A DNA stretch of 64,000 bases from Kribbella amoyensis (GCF_007828865.1 NZ_VIVK01000001.1:3968001-4032000); one strand, 5' to 3'; shown: positions 1 to 9,086, numbered from the stretch's first letter. Numbers and translations are program-made. Notes: generated by a model from the letters alone, not told the origin.

Positions 1-419
1 AAGCCCAGCGCTTCGTAGAACCGCACGGTCTCCTCGCGGGAGTCGACGGTGAGCTTCCGGACACCGCGGGCGTCGGCAGTGGCGCAGATCGCCTCCATCA
101 GGCGACGGCCGATGCCGAGTCCGCGGTGCCCAGGAAGGACGAAGACGCTCTGCACGTCACCGGAGCGTCTGGTCAGGTCGCCCGGGTTCGGGACGCGGTC
201 GAACACCGCGAGCCAGGCCATCCCGACCAGCGCACCGTCGAGCACCGCGAGCTGACAGACCGACGCGTCACCCTGGGCCGTCATCCAGCGCTCCAGGTCG
301 GCGCCGAACTCGCGAAGCACCTCGGGCGATGCCACCTCGTCCGCTCGGGCCCAGCGCCAGCGGAGCGCGGTGAGGGCGGGCAGATCAGCGGCTTGGGCGG
401 TCCGGACGACGAGGTTCAT
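1..419 (-). CDS. GNAT-family N-acetyltransferase (3' end cut by window edge)
   Basis: The visible 139 residues run from ATG at 419 to the left edge. They read as a GNAT fold: an N-terminal helix pair (LTALRWRWARADE), the central strand QLAVLDGALVGMAWLAVF, and the acetyl-CoA loop VFVLPGHRGLGIGRRLMEA, followed by the strand ending FYEALG. These proteins transfer an acetyl group from acetyl-CoA to an amine; the substrate cannot be read from sequence. A GATACT hexamer ends 6 nt before the ATG, which suggests a leaderless transcript. The stop codon lies outside the window. Confidence 0.85.
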   Translation of the reverse strand, partial: MNLVVRTAQAADLPALTALRWRWARADEVASPEVLREFGADLERWMTAQGDASVCQLAVLDGALVGMAWLAVFDRVPNPGDLTRRSGDVQSVFVLPGHRGLGIGRRLMEAICATADARGVRKLTVDSREETVRFYEALG

Positions 420-454
420 CGCCCCAGTATCTCTCCCCGCACCGTCCCGCGGCT

Positions 455-1066
455 TCAGGGTTTGGTGCCGAAGGCAACTGTCTGCAGCTGGTCGGCCTGC
501 TGCCGGTCGATGATGACGGCGGAGGCGGCGCCGGGGACGATCCGGCCGGGGTAACGGGCTGCCTGGGCGAGCAGGCGTGGCCAGCGGCGGGTGTGGGTCG
601 CCATGGCGTGCGGGCGGATGATGCGGCCGCGAGCCTGCTGGCCGGTCCGGGCCACGTCCTCCGGGACGTCGAGGAGGACGAGGTGCACGGTCAGCCCCGA
701 CCACCGTGCGCCCCAGCCGATCAGGTACCTGGACAACGGGCGGGTCGCGCATTCGTGCACCAGCAGCGGGCCACCGCGGCGCATCGCGCGCAGCACCATC
801 CCGTAGTACGTCAGGTGCAGGAACGGGCGCCACCAGACGTACGGGATCGCACCGAGGACGGGGATCCACCGGGCCCGCAGACGCTCCGAGTCGAGGACCT
901 GGAGGTTGCCGTTGTCCGGGTCGGGGAACAGCCGGCGGAGCAGGGTGCTCTTGCCCGCTCCGGGGATGCCGGCGAGGACCACGACGGCGTCGTCGGGGTA
1001 GCGGAGTTCCGTAGTGGCTTGTGCGCGGCGGGTGTCCGGCGGCGCGGCGATGCCCAGGAGTGCCAC
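455..1066 (-). CDS. AAA/P-loop kinase-like ATPase
   Basis: A 203-residue cytoplasmic protein with Walker A GIPGAGKST at residues 33-41. The rest resembles the small P-loop kinases related to zeta toxins and chloramphenicol phosphotransferase: a DSERLRARW segment after the P-loop, a helical middle, and arginines around VARTGQQARGR that could serve as a lid. It probably phosphorylates a small molecule, but the substrate is unknown. GTG at 1066 is chosen because AGAGGA lies 8 nt upstream. The gene follows the GNAT gene direction and could be transcribed ahead of it (gap about 35 nt). Confidence 0.75.
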   Translation of the reverse strand: MALLGIAAPPDTRRAQATTELRYPDDAVVVLAGIPGAGKSTLLRRLFPDPDNGNLQVLDSERLRARWIPVLGAIPYVWWRPFLHLTYYGMVLRAMRRGGPLLVHECATRPLSRYLIGWGARWSGLTVHLVLLDVPEDVARTGQQARGRIIRPHAMATHTRRWPRLLAQAARYPGRIVPGAASAVIIDRQQADQLQTVAFGTKP

Positions 1067-1190
1067 GGGGACGTCCTCTCGTCGGCGGAGTGCTGCTGTT
1101 GAAAAACCAACGGAGGAAGGCCGGTCCGGTGTTCCGGATTCGGGCCGTGGAACGCTGAGAAGTTGATGAGAACTCGAGGTAAGCGCTCTC

Positions 1191-1835
1191 TCAGCCGGGT
1201 GGGCGGATGATCCGCTGTTCGATCGCGCGGGCGACCGCGGCCGCGCGGGTGTCCACCCCGAGCTTGGTGTAGATGTGCGAGAGGTGGGACTTCACCGTCG
1301 CCTCGCTGACGAACAACTGTTTGGCCAGCTCCCGGTTCGACTGCCCGGTCGCGAGCAGCCCGAGGATCTCCACCTCGCGTTCGGTGAGCGTGGTGGCCGT
1401 GGAGCCGGCCCGCTTCACCAACCGGGCGGCCACCACCGGAGCGAGGATCACCTCGCCGCGCGCGGTCCCGCGGATCGCGCGGAACAGGTCCTCCGGTGGT
1501 GCGTCCTTCAGCAGGTACCCGGAGGCGCCCGCGTCGATCGCGCCGAGGATGTCCGCCTCGGTGTCGTACGTGGTGAGGACGAGTACCCGAGGTGGTTCGG
1601 GGAAGGCACGGAGTCGCGCGGTGACCTCGGCTCCACCAGGTCCGTCGCCGAGGTTCAGGTCCATCAGGACGACGTCCGGACGGACCGCGGCGACCAACTG
1701 CTCGGCACTGTGCGCGTCCGAGGCCTCACCGACGACGGACAGGTCCTCCTGGCCGTCGACGAGCGCGCGCATCCCGGCCCGGACCACCGGGTGGTCGTCG
1801 ACCAGCGCGACCCGAATCACCTGTGTTCCAGTCAC
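1191..1835 (-). CDS. NarL/FixJ-type response regulator
   Basis: A 214-residue response regulator. The receiver domain (about 8-125) has the acidic pair D13/D14, the phospho-acceptor D59 in VVLMDLNLGDG, and the switch region LVLTTYDTEADI. A LuxR-type helix-turn-helix occupies about 148-205 (TLTEREVEILGLLATGQSNRELAKQL split over its helices). It is the partner of the kinase just upstream: its ATG at 1835 overlaps the kinase stop at 1832 by 4 nt, so translation is coupled. This DesR/NarL group usually controls membrane or stress functions; the target genes here are unknown. Confidence 0.93.
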   Translation of the reverse strand: MTGTQVIRVALVDDHPVVRAGMRALVDGQEDLSVVGEASDAHSAEQLVAAVRPDVVLMDLNLGDGPGGAEVTARLRAFPEPPRVLVLTTYDTEADILGAIDAGASGYLLKDAPPEDLFRAIRGTARGEVILAPVVAARLVKRAGSTATTLTEREVEILGLLATGQSNRELAKQLFVSEATVKSHLSHIYTKLGVDTRAAAVARAIEQRIIRPPG

Positions 1836-3031
1836 GCGTGCTCCAACGGAACGGACGCGGCCAGCGCAGTCCCCTCGCCCGGTTCGCTCTCCAGGATCAG
1901 GGTGCCGCCGAGTCCCTGCAGGCGATCACGGATCCCGGCCAGGCCGCGGCCGCGATCCGGCTCGCTCACCGGCGGATCGACGGGCAGGCCGCGGCCGTCG
2001 TCGCGGACGTCGAGAGTGACCGCGTCCGGTTGGTAGGTCAGCGTGACCACGGCGGTCCTGGCGTCCGCGTGTTCGAGGACGTTGGCCAGCGCACCACGGG
2101 CTGTGCGGAGCAAGGCGGTCTCGATCTCCGGGCCCAGCGGTACGGGCGTGCCGTGCACCTGGATCCGCACTTCCACGCCGCCATGCTCCGCGAGGCGCTC
2201 GCAGGTCTGTTGGAGTGCAGCGGGCAGTGCTGGCTCCCCGGGTGCGGTGGCGAGCTGTGCGGGGGCCAGGTCGCGGACGACGCGCCGTACCTCGTCGAGG
2301 CTGTCGCGGGCGGTCGTTGCTGCCTGGGAAGCGTGTTGGCGGGCCGCGGCCGGGCGGTCCTCCCACTCGCGATCGGCGGCCTGCAGGAGCAGGTTGATGC
2401 TGGACAGTCCCTGGGCGACGCTGTCGTGGATCTCCCGCGACAACCGCGCCCGCTCGGCCAGTACGCCGGCCTGGTGCTGCGCGTCGGCCAGATCGCCCTG
2501 TGCCGCGCTCAGGTCGTCGAGCAGCGCCTGCCGCGCGAGCGCGTCCCGCTCCAGCGCCCGGTACGCACCGACGGCGAGGACAGCAACGCACACCGGGCCG
2601 AGCACGATGGTGGGATCCAGCCGATCGGTCATCCGGGTCCACGTGACCACCGTGGTCGCCACCATCCCGGCCACGACCGCACAGGCCGGCCAGAACGGCA
2701 GTACACGCAGGGCCACGAACGACAACGGTACGGCGCACCAGGCGAAGGACGGAGCCAGCAACGCCAGCCCGAACCACACCAGTACGAGCACCGCGAGCCA
2801 CACCTGACTCGGCAGGAACCGGTGCGCGGCGTACGTCGCCAGCAGCACCGCGGCTCCGGTCAGCACCCACGGGGCCTGGTCCCCGAAGCCGTGCCCGGAC
2901 AGGTACCGCACCGCGGACGCCACGACGAGGACGACGAACGCGGCATGCAGGACCGTCACCAGTCCGTTGGCGCGGCCGAGGATGCCGGCGGCCCAGGCTG
3001 GTGTGCTCGGTCGCGGGGGTGAAGTGGTCAT
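1832..3031 (-). CDS. sensor histidine kinase (HisKA_3 / NarX-DesK type)
   Basis: A 399-residue membrane sensor kinase. The N-terminal ~155 residues contain about five or six hydrophobic segments with no large extracellular loop, suggesting that it senses within the membrane. Dimerisation helix motif SREIHDSVAQGLSSI places the phosphorylated histidine at H202. The HATPase region has NVLEHADA and the glycine-rich DVRDDGRGLP and GRGLAGIRDRL. ATG at 3031 is chosen over in-frame starts up to 3262, because those would run into the opposite-strand gene starting at 3174 and add a tail without domain features. It is coupled to the response regulator. Confidence 0.92.
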   Translation of the reverse strand: MTTSPPRPSTPAWAAGILGRANGLVTVLHAAFVVLVVASAVRYLSGHGFGDQAPWVLTGAAVLLATYAAHRFLPSQVWLAVLVLVWFGLALLAPSFAWCAVPLSFVALRVLPFWPACAVVAGMVATTVVTWTRMTDRLDPTIVLGPVCVAVLAVGAYRALERDALARQALLDDLSAAQGDLADAQHQAGVLAERARLSREIHDSVAQGLSSINLLLQAADREWEDRPAAARQHASQAATTARDSLDEVRRVVRDLAPAQLATAPGEPALPAALQQTCERLAEHGGVEVRIQVHGTPVPLGPEIETALLRTARGALANVLEHADARTAVVTLTYQPDAVTLDVRDDGRGLPVDPPVSEPDRGRGLAGIRDRLQGLGGTLILESEPGEGTALAASVPLEHA

Positions 3032-3173
3032 GTGGAGCCGATGGTAGGCCTGATCGGGCCGGGACCGAATCATCCGATCGGCTACTTCATCGTCGCCGAT
3101 CGCCCGTCGTCCCCGCGTCCGTCCCGGGCCAGGCTGGACACATCGACCTTCCACCGACCGTTGCGAGGTACTC

Positions 3174-4142
3174 ATGGCCGTCCGTTCCCTCACCGCGACC
3201 CTGGCGCTGTCCGCCGTCCTGTTCGGCGTCGGCGCGCCGTTCGCGTCCGCCCACTCCGCCACGTATCAGCTGCCGGGCGACCCGGTGGTGAACGGCGCGG
3301 GTGGCTCGAAGTACGAGGGCATCGGGTACGACGTTCGCACCCAGCGCTTCTACGTGTCCGAGACGACGGGCGGCGAGATCCACCGCGGCTCGCTGCGGTC
3401 CTCGGCCGCGACCGAGTGGCTGGCCGGTGACGGGACGGACGGCCGCTGGACCGCTCGCGGAGTGACCGTGGACGCGAAGGGCCGCGTGTACGTCGCGGGT
3501 GGGCCGAACGGCATCGACCACCCTGGCGCGCCCGACCTGTGGGTGTACGACCGGTCCGGCCGGTTGCTTGCCGCACTGCGGACCGGCGTACCGAACACCT
3601 TCCTGAACGACCTGGCGATCGGCCCGGACGGCGCCGCGTACGTGACCAACTCGAACGCGCCGCAGATCTTCCGGGTAGCCGAGCAGCACGGCCGCTGGAC
3701 GATCCGGACCTGGGCGGACGCGACCGCGACGATCCCGACCGCGACCGGGTTCAACCTGGGCGGCATCGTGCTCTCGCCGGACCGCCGTGCGCTGGTAGTG
3801 GCCCAGGGCAACGTCGGCAAGCTGTGGCGGTTCGACCTGCGGACCGGCCGGGCCACCCTGGTCGACACCGGTGACACCGACCTGGTGAACGCGGACGGCC
3901 TGGTCCAGCAGGGCCGGCAGCTCTGGGTCGTCCGGAACTTCTCCCGCGTCCTGACCACGCTGCGACTGGCCCCGGACGGGACTGCGGCCACCCTGGTCCG
4001 CGCGACCGCGACCGACCCGGACCGCGTGTTCACCACCGCGAAGCTCGCACAGGGCCGGCTGCTGCTGGTCGACAGCAAGTTCGACGAGCCGGTCGGGCTG
4101 CCGCCGTACGAGGTCGTTGCCCTCACCCCGCCGCGCCGATGA
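3174..4142 (+). CDS. exported SMP-30/NHL-like beta-propeller protein
   Basis: A 322-residue protein with a typical Sec signal peptide (two Arg/Thr-rich residues, hydrophobic stretch LALSAVLFGVGAPF, cleavage likely after ASA near residue 24). The mature part has repeating blade-like units (YEGIGYDVRTQRFYVSE, GVTVDAKGRVYVAGG, DLAIGPDGAAYVTNS, GIVLSPDRRALVVAQ), characteristic of SMP-30/NHL six-bladed propellers such as gluconolactonase-like proteins. No assignable active site was identified. It overlaps the ankyrin lipoprotein by 4 nt (ATGA), so the two probably act in the same extracytoplasmic process. Confidence 0.8.
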   Translation: MAVRSLTATLALSAVLFGVGAPFASAHSATYQLPGDPVVNGAGGSKYEGIGYDVRTQRFYVSETTGGEIHRGSLRSSAATEWLAGDGTDGRWTARGVTVDAKGRVYVAGGPNGIDHPGAPDLWVYDRSGRLLAALRTGVPNTFLNDLAIGPDGAAYVTNSNAPQIFRVAEQHGRWTIRTWADATATIPTATGFNLGGIVLSPDRRALVVAQGNVGKLWRFDLRTGRATLVDTGDTDLVNADGLVQQGRQLWVVRNFSRVLTTLRLAPDGTAATLVRATATDPDRVFTTAKLAQGRLLLVDSKFDEPVGLPPYEVVALTPPRR

Positions 4143-5470
4143 GCAGGCCGATCACCGCGGCCGCCGTGGCTGCCGTCATGCTGGTGACGGTCGCGGCCTG
4201 CTCCACCGAGCAGACTGCGCCGCAGGCCGGACCGACTACAGCCGCGGCGTCCCCGTCCGCCAAGCCGTCCACCGAGCCGTCAGGCAGGTCGGGTCCGAGC
4301 CCGTCCGCCCTGACCACCAGCCCCAGCCCCAGCCAGGAACCGAGCGAGAAACCGAGGACCACCCCAGTGCCGACCGCCGACGCGCTCGACCGCCAGCTGA
4401 TCGCCGCCGCCTGGAAGAACGACGTCGCGGAGGCGCGGCGGCTGGTCGCGGCCGGCGCCGACGTGAACGCGGTCGACGACACCGTGCAGAGCGCGTACCT
4501 GATCGCCGCGAGCGAGGGGTACCTCGAACTCCTCGACCTGACCCTGGCCCACGGCGCCGACCTGCGCAGCCTGGACAGCTACCGCGGTACCGCCCTGATC
4601 CGCGCCGCCGAACGCGGTCACGCTCCCGTCGTCGCCCGCCTCCTCCGCGCCGGCATCACCGTGGACCACGTCAACCGCCTCGGCTGGACCGCACTGCACG
4701 AAGCGGTCCTGCTCGGTGACGGCAGCCCGCGGTACGTCGAGACCGTGCGCCTCCTGATCGCGGCCGGGGCGAACCGTGATCTCCCGGCTGAGCGGGACGG
4801 CGTGACGCCGGTCCAGGGCGCCCGTGATCAGAAGGCGGTGTCCGCGGTCCTGACCACGGCGCCGCCGTCCCGTGGGGAGGCGCCGAAGGCCCTGCTCGCG
4901 GCCGCGGATTCCGGTGACACGAACAAGGTCGCTGCCGCACTCGCAGCTGGAGCGCCCCTGGAAAGCAAGGACGCGAACCGTCGTACCGCGCTCCTGCGTG
5001 CCGCGCTGAAGGATCGCGTCGAAACGGCCCGTTTGCTGGTCGGGCTCGGCGCGGATCCGGATGCGCAGGACGACCGGAGCGACTCGGCCTGGCTGGTCAC
5101 CGGGGTCACCGGCAGCGTCGCGATGCTGGAGACGCTGCTGCCGGCCGGCCCGGACCTGAAGCTGCGGAACCGGTTCGGCGGCCTCTCCGTGATCCCGGCG
5201 AGCGAACGCGGTCACGTCGACTACGTCCGGCGGGTGGTGAAGACCGGGATCGACGTCAACCACGTCAACGACCTCGGCTGGACCGCGTTGCTCGAAGCGG
5301 TGATCCTCGGCAAGGGGACCGAGCAGTGGCAGGAGATCGTCCGCATCCTGCTGGCCGCCGGGGCGAACCCGTCGCTCCCGGACCGCGGCGGCGTCACCCC
5401 GCTCCAGCACGCCACCGACAGCGGGTACGACGAGATCGCCAAGATCCTCCGCGCCGCGGGCGCCCGCTGA
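4139..5470 (+). CDS. ankyrin-repeat lipoprotein
   Basis: A 443-residue protein with a lipoprotein signal peptide ending in the lipobox VAAC (Cys near residue 21), so it should be anchored to the outer face of the membrane. A Ser/Pro/Thr-rich linker (about 25-80) precedes two blocks of ankyrin repeats (about 85-235 and 245-440), recognisable by phrases such as ARRLVAAGADVNAVDD, GWTALHEAVLLGDG and GWTALLEAVILGKG. The blocks align with each other (HVNRLGWTAL vs HVNDLGWTAL), indicating an internal duplication. Ankyrin repeats bind proteins; the partner may be the upstream propeller protein, with which it is translationally coupled. Confidence 0.88.
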   Translation: MSRPITAAAVAAVMLVTVAACSTEQTAPQAGPTTAAASPSAKPSTEPSGRSGPSPSALTTSPSPSQEPSEKPRTTPVPTADALDRQLIAAAWKNDVAEARRLVAAGADVNAVDDTVQSAYLIAASEGYLELLDLTLAHGADLRSLDSYRGTALIRAAERGHAPVVARLLRAGITVDHVNRLGWTALHEAVLLGDGSPRYVETVRLLIAAGANRDLPAERDGVTPVQGARDQKAVSAVLTTAPPSRGEAPKALLAAADSGDTNKVAAALAAGAPLESKDANRRTALLRAALKDRVETARLLVGLGADPDAQDDRSDSAWLVTGVTGSVAMLETLLPAGPDLKLRNRFGGLSVIPASERGHVDYVRRVVKTGIDVNHVNDLGWTALLEAVILGKGTEQWQEIVRILLAAGANPSLPDRGGVTPLQHATDSGYDEIAKILRAAGAR

Positions 5471-5482
5471 TCAGCGCGCTCG

Positions 5483-6307
5483 TCAGGTGGAGACGAGCAG
5501 GACGCCGGTGACCACGGCCGCGAGGCCGGCGGCCGAGGTGAGGGTGATCCGCTCGCGCAGGATCGCGACGCCGAAGAGGTTGCCGACGACAACGTTCAGG
5601 GTGCGCCCGACGGCCACGGTACCGACGGGGGCGAGCGACAACGCGACCAGGACGAGGCCGTAGCTCGCCGGGGCCAGCAGCGCGATCGGGACGGCCTGGC
5701 GCCAAGAGGCCAGGACAGTCCCGAGCCGGCCACGCCGGGGGATCAGGACCAGTGTGAGCAGGGCGAGCTGGCCGAGGTTCGCGACGGCGAGGTAGGGCAG
5801 GACGCGTGCGCCTAGCGTCGCGACGGCGTACCCGTCCCACAAGGTGTACGCGCAGCTGCACGCCGCGACCAGGAGGCCGGGCCACGATCCGCGGTTGTGC
5901 CGAGCTGAGACCCGGTCCATGAGCAGCACGCCGACGAGGACCGCCGCGACACCGCACCACGCTGCCGTCGAGGGTGAACCCAGCCAGGGGATCGTGACGA
6001 GGACGACGAGCACCGGCGCCATCCCGCGGCTCACGGAGTACACGACCGAGAAGTCGCCTGCCTTGTACGCCCACTGCAGGACCACGGCGTACGTGGTGTG
6101 CAGGGCCATGCTGACCAGACCGGCCCACCAGGCGTTGCCGACGCCGTCGTGCCCGGCGGCCCAGCCGAGCAGGACCAGCGAGGCCGGGGCCGGGATCGCG
6201 CCGTAGAGCCAGACGAACTCCGGGCCCTGGTGTCCCGACGATTTCACCAGCAGGTTCCAGCCGGCATGGCAGGCGGCGGCCAGTGTGAGCAGTCCCAGAG
6301 CGAGCAC
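5483..6307 (-). CDS. EamA/DMT-family transporter
   Basis: A 274-residue integral membrane protein with about ten hydrophobic segments in two halves, each beginning with the EamA pattern (HAGWNLLVKSSG near the N-terminus; APASYGLVLVALSLAPVGTVAVGRTLNVV in the second half). Such drug/metabolite transporters export amino acids or small metabolites. The start is GTG at 6307, and the palindrome at 6308-6322 abuts it directly, so an operator-bound repressor would overlap the 5' end of the message. It is divergent from the large regulator at 6383. Confidence 0.85.
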   Translation of the reverse strand: MLALGLLTLAAACHAGWNLLVKSSGHQGPEFVWLYGAIPAPASLVLLGWAAGHDGVGNAWWAGLVSMALHTTYAVVLQWAYKAGDFSVVYSVSRGMAPVLVVLVTIPWLGSPSTAAWCGVAAVLVGVLLMDRVSARHNRGSWPGLLVAACSCAYTLWDGYAVATLGARVLPYLAVANLGQLALLTLVLIPRRGRLGTVLASWRQAVPIALLAPASYGLVLVALSLAPVGTVAVGRTLNVVVGNLFGVAILRERITLTSAAGLAAVVTGVLLVST

Positions 6308-6344
6308 GTAGACAGTGTCTACTATCGAGGTAGACAGCGTCTAC
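6308..6344. promoter_or_regulatory. two tandem palindromic operator candidates
   Basis: GTAGACAGTGTCTAC at 6308-6322 is a perfect 7-bp inverted repeat around one base. GTAGACAGCGTCTAC at 6330-6344 is the same element with arms of 6 bp. Their starts are 22 bp apart, about two helical turns, so two dimers could bind on the same DNA face. Size and symmetry fit a TetR- or GntR-class repressor (inference). The pair lies between the divergent EamA transporter and cyclase-domain regulator. No dedicated repressor gene is adjacent. Confidence 0.65.
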
Positions 6345-6382
6345 TCGGGACTGGACGCGGTCGGGTCTGCGAGACTCTCGGC

Positions 6383-9019
6383 ATGGTGGGGCAGCCGGGT
6401 GCCTCGACGAGGACCCTGCCGTCAGGGGTGGTCTCGATGTTGTTCTCGGACATCGAGGGATCCACCCTGCTCCTGACCCGGCTCGGCAGCAGCTATGTCG
6501 ATGCGCTGGCACTGCACCGCCGCATCCTGCGCGGGGTCTGGGCCGAGTGCGGTGGGACGGAGATGGGGACCGAGGGGGACAGCTTCTTCGTCGTGTTCCC
6601 GACGGCGTCCGGCGCGGTCGGCGCCGCCGCCGAGGCACAGCGGAGGCTCGCGGACCACAGCTGGCCGGACGGCGAACGGGTCCGGGTCCGGATGGGCGTC
6701 CACACCGGCTCGCCCGGTGTCCACGACGGCGACTACTGGGGGATGGACGTGCACCGGGCCGCCCGGATCGCGGCGGCCGCACACGGCGGACAGATCGTGG
6801 TGTCCGCCGCGACCGTCCACCTGGCCCGGACCGGGTTGAGCGGTGGGGTCTCGTTACGCGACCTCGGATCCCATCACCTGAAGGACATTCCCGAGCCCGA
6901 GTCGCTGTACCAGCTGACCGTGGCCGGGCTGCAGGACGAGTTCCCGCCGCTGCGGACCCTCGGCACGTCGTCCAGCCTGCCGGTCCCGGCGACGCCGTTG
7001 CTCGGCCGGGATGCGGAGCTCGCGCGGCTCACGGAGTTGCTGCGCTCGCCCGACGTGCGGCTGGTGACGCTGGTCGGACCAGGTGGCGCGGGGAAGACGC
7101 GGCTGGCGATCGCGGCCGGGGCCGCCTTGACGGCAGGGTTCTCCGACGGCGTGTACTTCGTGCCGCTGGCGGCCGCGCAGACCGAGCAGGTGCTGTGGAC
7201 GTCGATCGCGGAGGTGCTCGACTTCCCCGCACGGGACCGGGCGCCCGGTCCGCTGATGAGTCACCTCGCCCAGCGGTCGCTCGTCCTGGTCCTCGACAAC
7301 CTGGAGCAGGTCGAGGACGCCGACAAGGTGGTCGCCGCGATCCTCGAGGCCGCGCCGAACGTGGCTGTCCTCGCGACGTCCCGGCGGCCGCTCGGACTCG
7401 TCGGCGAACACCAGCACCCGGTCGTACCGCTGGCGTTGCCCGACGAGGTGGGTCTGGCGGCGGCGGAGCGATCCGGGGCCGTCCAGCTGTTCGTGCAACG
7501 GGCCCAGGCGGTCCAGCCGGGGTTCGCGCTCACGGCCGGCAACGTGGCCGACGTGGTCGCGATCTGCCGGCACCTGGACGGGTTGCCGCTGGCGATCGAG
7601 TTGTCCGCGACCCGGGTCCGCCTGCTGGGTCCGAAGGCGTTGCTGGCCCGGATCGACCAGGCGCTCGACATCGCCTCGACGAGCAGCGTGACCCCGTCCC
7701 GGCAACGGACTCTGCGGGACACGATCGCGTGGTCGTACCAGTTGCTCGCTCCCGACCATCGGCGCGTGTTCCGCCGGCTGGCCGTGTTCGCCGGGGGCGC
7801 CGACCTGGACGCGGTCGCCGCCATCGCGTGCCCGGGGCTGGGCCAGGAGGATCCCCTGGACGTGGTTGCGGAGCTGAACGACGCCAGCCTGGTCACGATC
7901 TCGACCGACTCCGACGCGGGTCCCAGGATCTCGCTGCTGCAGACGATCAGCCAGTACGCCGATGACGAACTGCGCGCCGGGGACGAGGAGGAGGCCGCCC
8001 GCCGAGCGCACGCGGAGTACTACGCGGAGGTGGCCGAGAAGCTGTTGGCGATGCGGGAGTCCACCCACGGCACCGCGCTCGAACTGGCGGAGACCGAGCT
8101 CGGCAACTTCCGGGCCGCTCTTGGTTGGGCGGTCCCGGACTCGGCTGAGGCGGCTGGGGACATCGGCACCGGGCTCCGGCTTTGTGCCGCGCTCGGGTGG
8201 GTCTGGCTGCTCGGCGGGTACGTCGCCGAGGGCCGGCGCTGGCACGAACACGTCGTCGCCCGGGCCGGCGCGGAACCGTCGAAGAACCTCGCGGCCTGTC
8301 TGCGGGGGCTGGGCAACCTGCTCCTGATGCAGGGCGAGATCGAGCGCGCCCAGGAGGTGGCGACCAGCAGTCTCGCGATGGCGCGGACCCTCGACGACGC
8401 GGCCGGGATCGCGTTCTCGATGAGCCTGCTCGGTACGGCCCAGCTCCAACTCGGTCAGCTCGACGCCGCCCGCGATCTCCTGGAGGAAGCTCTCACCCAG
8501 CACCGTCGCCTCGACGAACCAGGCCGGCTGGCCCGCGTCCTCGGCAACCTCGGCGGTGTCGAGGAAGAGCTCGGCCATCTCGACCGTGCCGAGTCCCTGA
8601 TGCGCGAATCCCTTGCTCTGCTGGAAGAACTCGGCGACGTCCACGAAGCCGCCGTCCAGGGCCAGAACCTCGCGTACCTGCTGATCGTCGCCGGCCGCCT
8701 CCCCGAAGCCGAGGCCGAGGCCCGCGCCCTGGTCGACACCGTGGTCGCCCTCGGCAGCCCGAGCCTCACGATGGCGTTCGCGAACACCACGATGAACCTC
8801 CTGCTCCGCAACGGTGACCTGGTCGGCGCGGCCCACCTCTTCGGCGCCGAGGAAGCGATGCGCGACCGCCTCGAAATGCCGAACCCGTACCTCGAAGAGG
8901 AACTGACCGAAGCTCTCGCCGCACTGGACGGCGCGATGACCCCCGAAACCTGGCAGACCCACCGCCAGGCCGGCCGGGCGTACCGCGTCGAGGACCTGCT
9001 GACCCGATTCCCTGGGTGA
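6383..9019 (+). CDS. cyclase-domain / NB-ARC ATPase / TPR regulator
   Basis: An 878-residue multidomain protein. Residues about 12-190 form a class III nucleotidyl cyclase domain with both expected metal-binding aspartate contexts (FSDIEGST; EGDSFFVVFP). An AAA/NB-ARC-type ATPase follows, with Walker A VGPGGAGKTR near residue 232, Walker B LVLVLDNLEQV and the GLPLAIEL motif. The C-terminal ~350 residues are TPR-like helices (RGLGNLLLMQGEIERAQEV and similar). No DNA-binding domain is evident, so unlike AfsR it may signal through a nucleotide or by protein binding. ATG at 6383 is used because upstream in-frame codons cross the divergent promoter. Whether the cyclase is active was not established. 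Confidence 0.88.
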   Translation: MVGQPGASTRTLPSGVVSMLFSDIEGSTLLLTRLGSSYVDALALHRRILRGVWAECGGTEMGTEGDSFFVVFPTASGAVGAAAEAQRRLADHSWPDGERVRVRMGVHTGSPGVHDGDYWGMDVHRAARIAAAAHGGQIVVSAATVHLARTGLSGGVSLRDLGSHHLKDIPEPESLYQLTVAGLQDEFPPLRTLGTSSSLPVPATPLLGRDAELARLTELLRSPDVRLVTLVGPGGAGKTRLAIAAGAALTAGFSDGVYFVPLAAAQTEQVLWTSIAEVLDFPARDRAPGPLMSHLAQRSLVLVLDNLEQVEDADKVVAAILEAAPNVAVLATSRRPLGLVGEHQHPVVPLALPDEVGLAAAERSGAVQLFVQRAQAVQPGFALTAGNVADVVAICRHLDGLPLAIELSATRVRLLGPKALLARIDQALDIASTSSVTPSRQRTLRDTIAWSYQLLAPDHRRVFRRLAVFAGGADLDAVAAIACPGLGQEDPLDVVAELNDASLVTISTDSDAGPRISLLQTISQYADDELRAGDEEEAARRAHAEYYAEVAEKLLAMRESTHGTALELAETELGNFRAALGWAVPDSAEAAGDIGTGLRLCAALGWVWLLGGYVAEGRRWHEHVVARAGAEPSKNLAACLRGLGNLLLMQGEIERAQEVATSSLAMARTLDDAAGIAFSMSLLGTAQLQLGQLDAARDLLEEALTQHRRLDEPGRLARVLGNLGGVEEELGHLDRAESLMRESLALLEELGDVHEAAVQGQNLAYLLIVAGRLPEAEAEARALVDTVVALGSPSLTMAFANTTMNLLLRNGDLVGAAHLFGAEEAMRDRLEMPNPYLEEELTEALAALDGAMTPETWQTHRQAGRAYRVEDLLTRFPG

Positions 9020-9086
9020 TGTCACAGATCCGTGCGGCTGTTTCGTCTCGGGTGGTGAAGCGAACCTTTCCGGGACGGGAGCGGAG

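Noticed and set aside
3032..3262. N-terminal extension of the histidine kinase up to 3262
   Set aside because: The extension is polar and featureless, and overlaps the divergent exported-protein gene and its promoter. ATG at 3031 gives a normal membrane start.
6098..6382. Longer start for the cyclase-domain regulator
   Set aside because: It would run through the EamA gene start and both palindromes; ATG at 6383 gives a complete cyclase domain.
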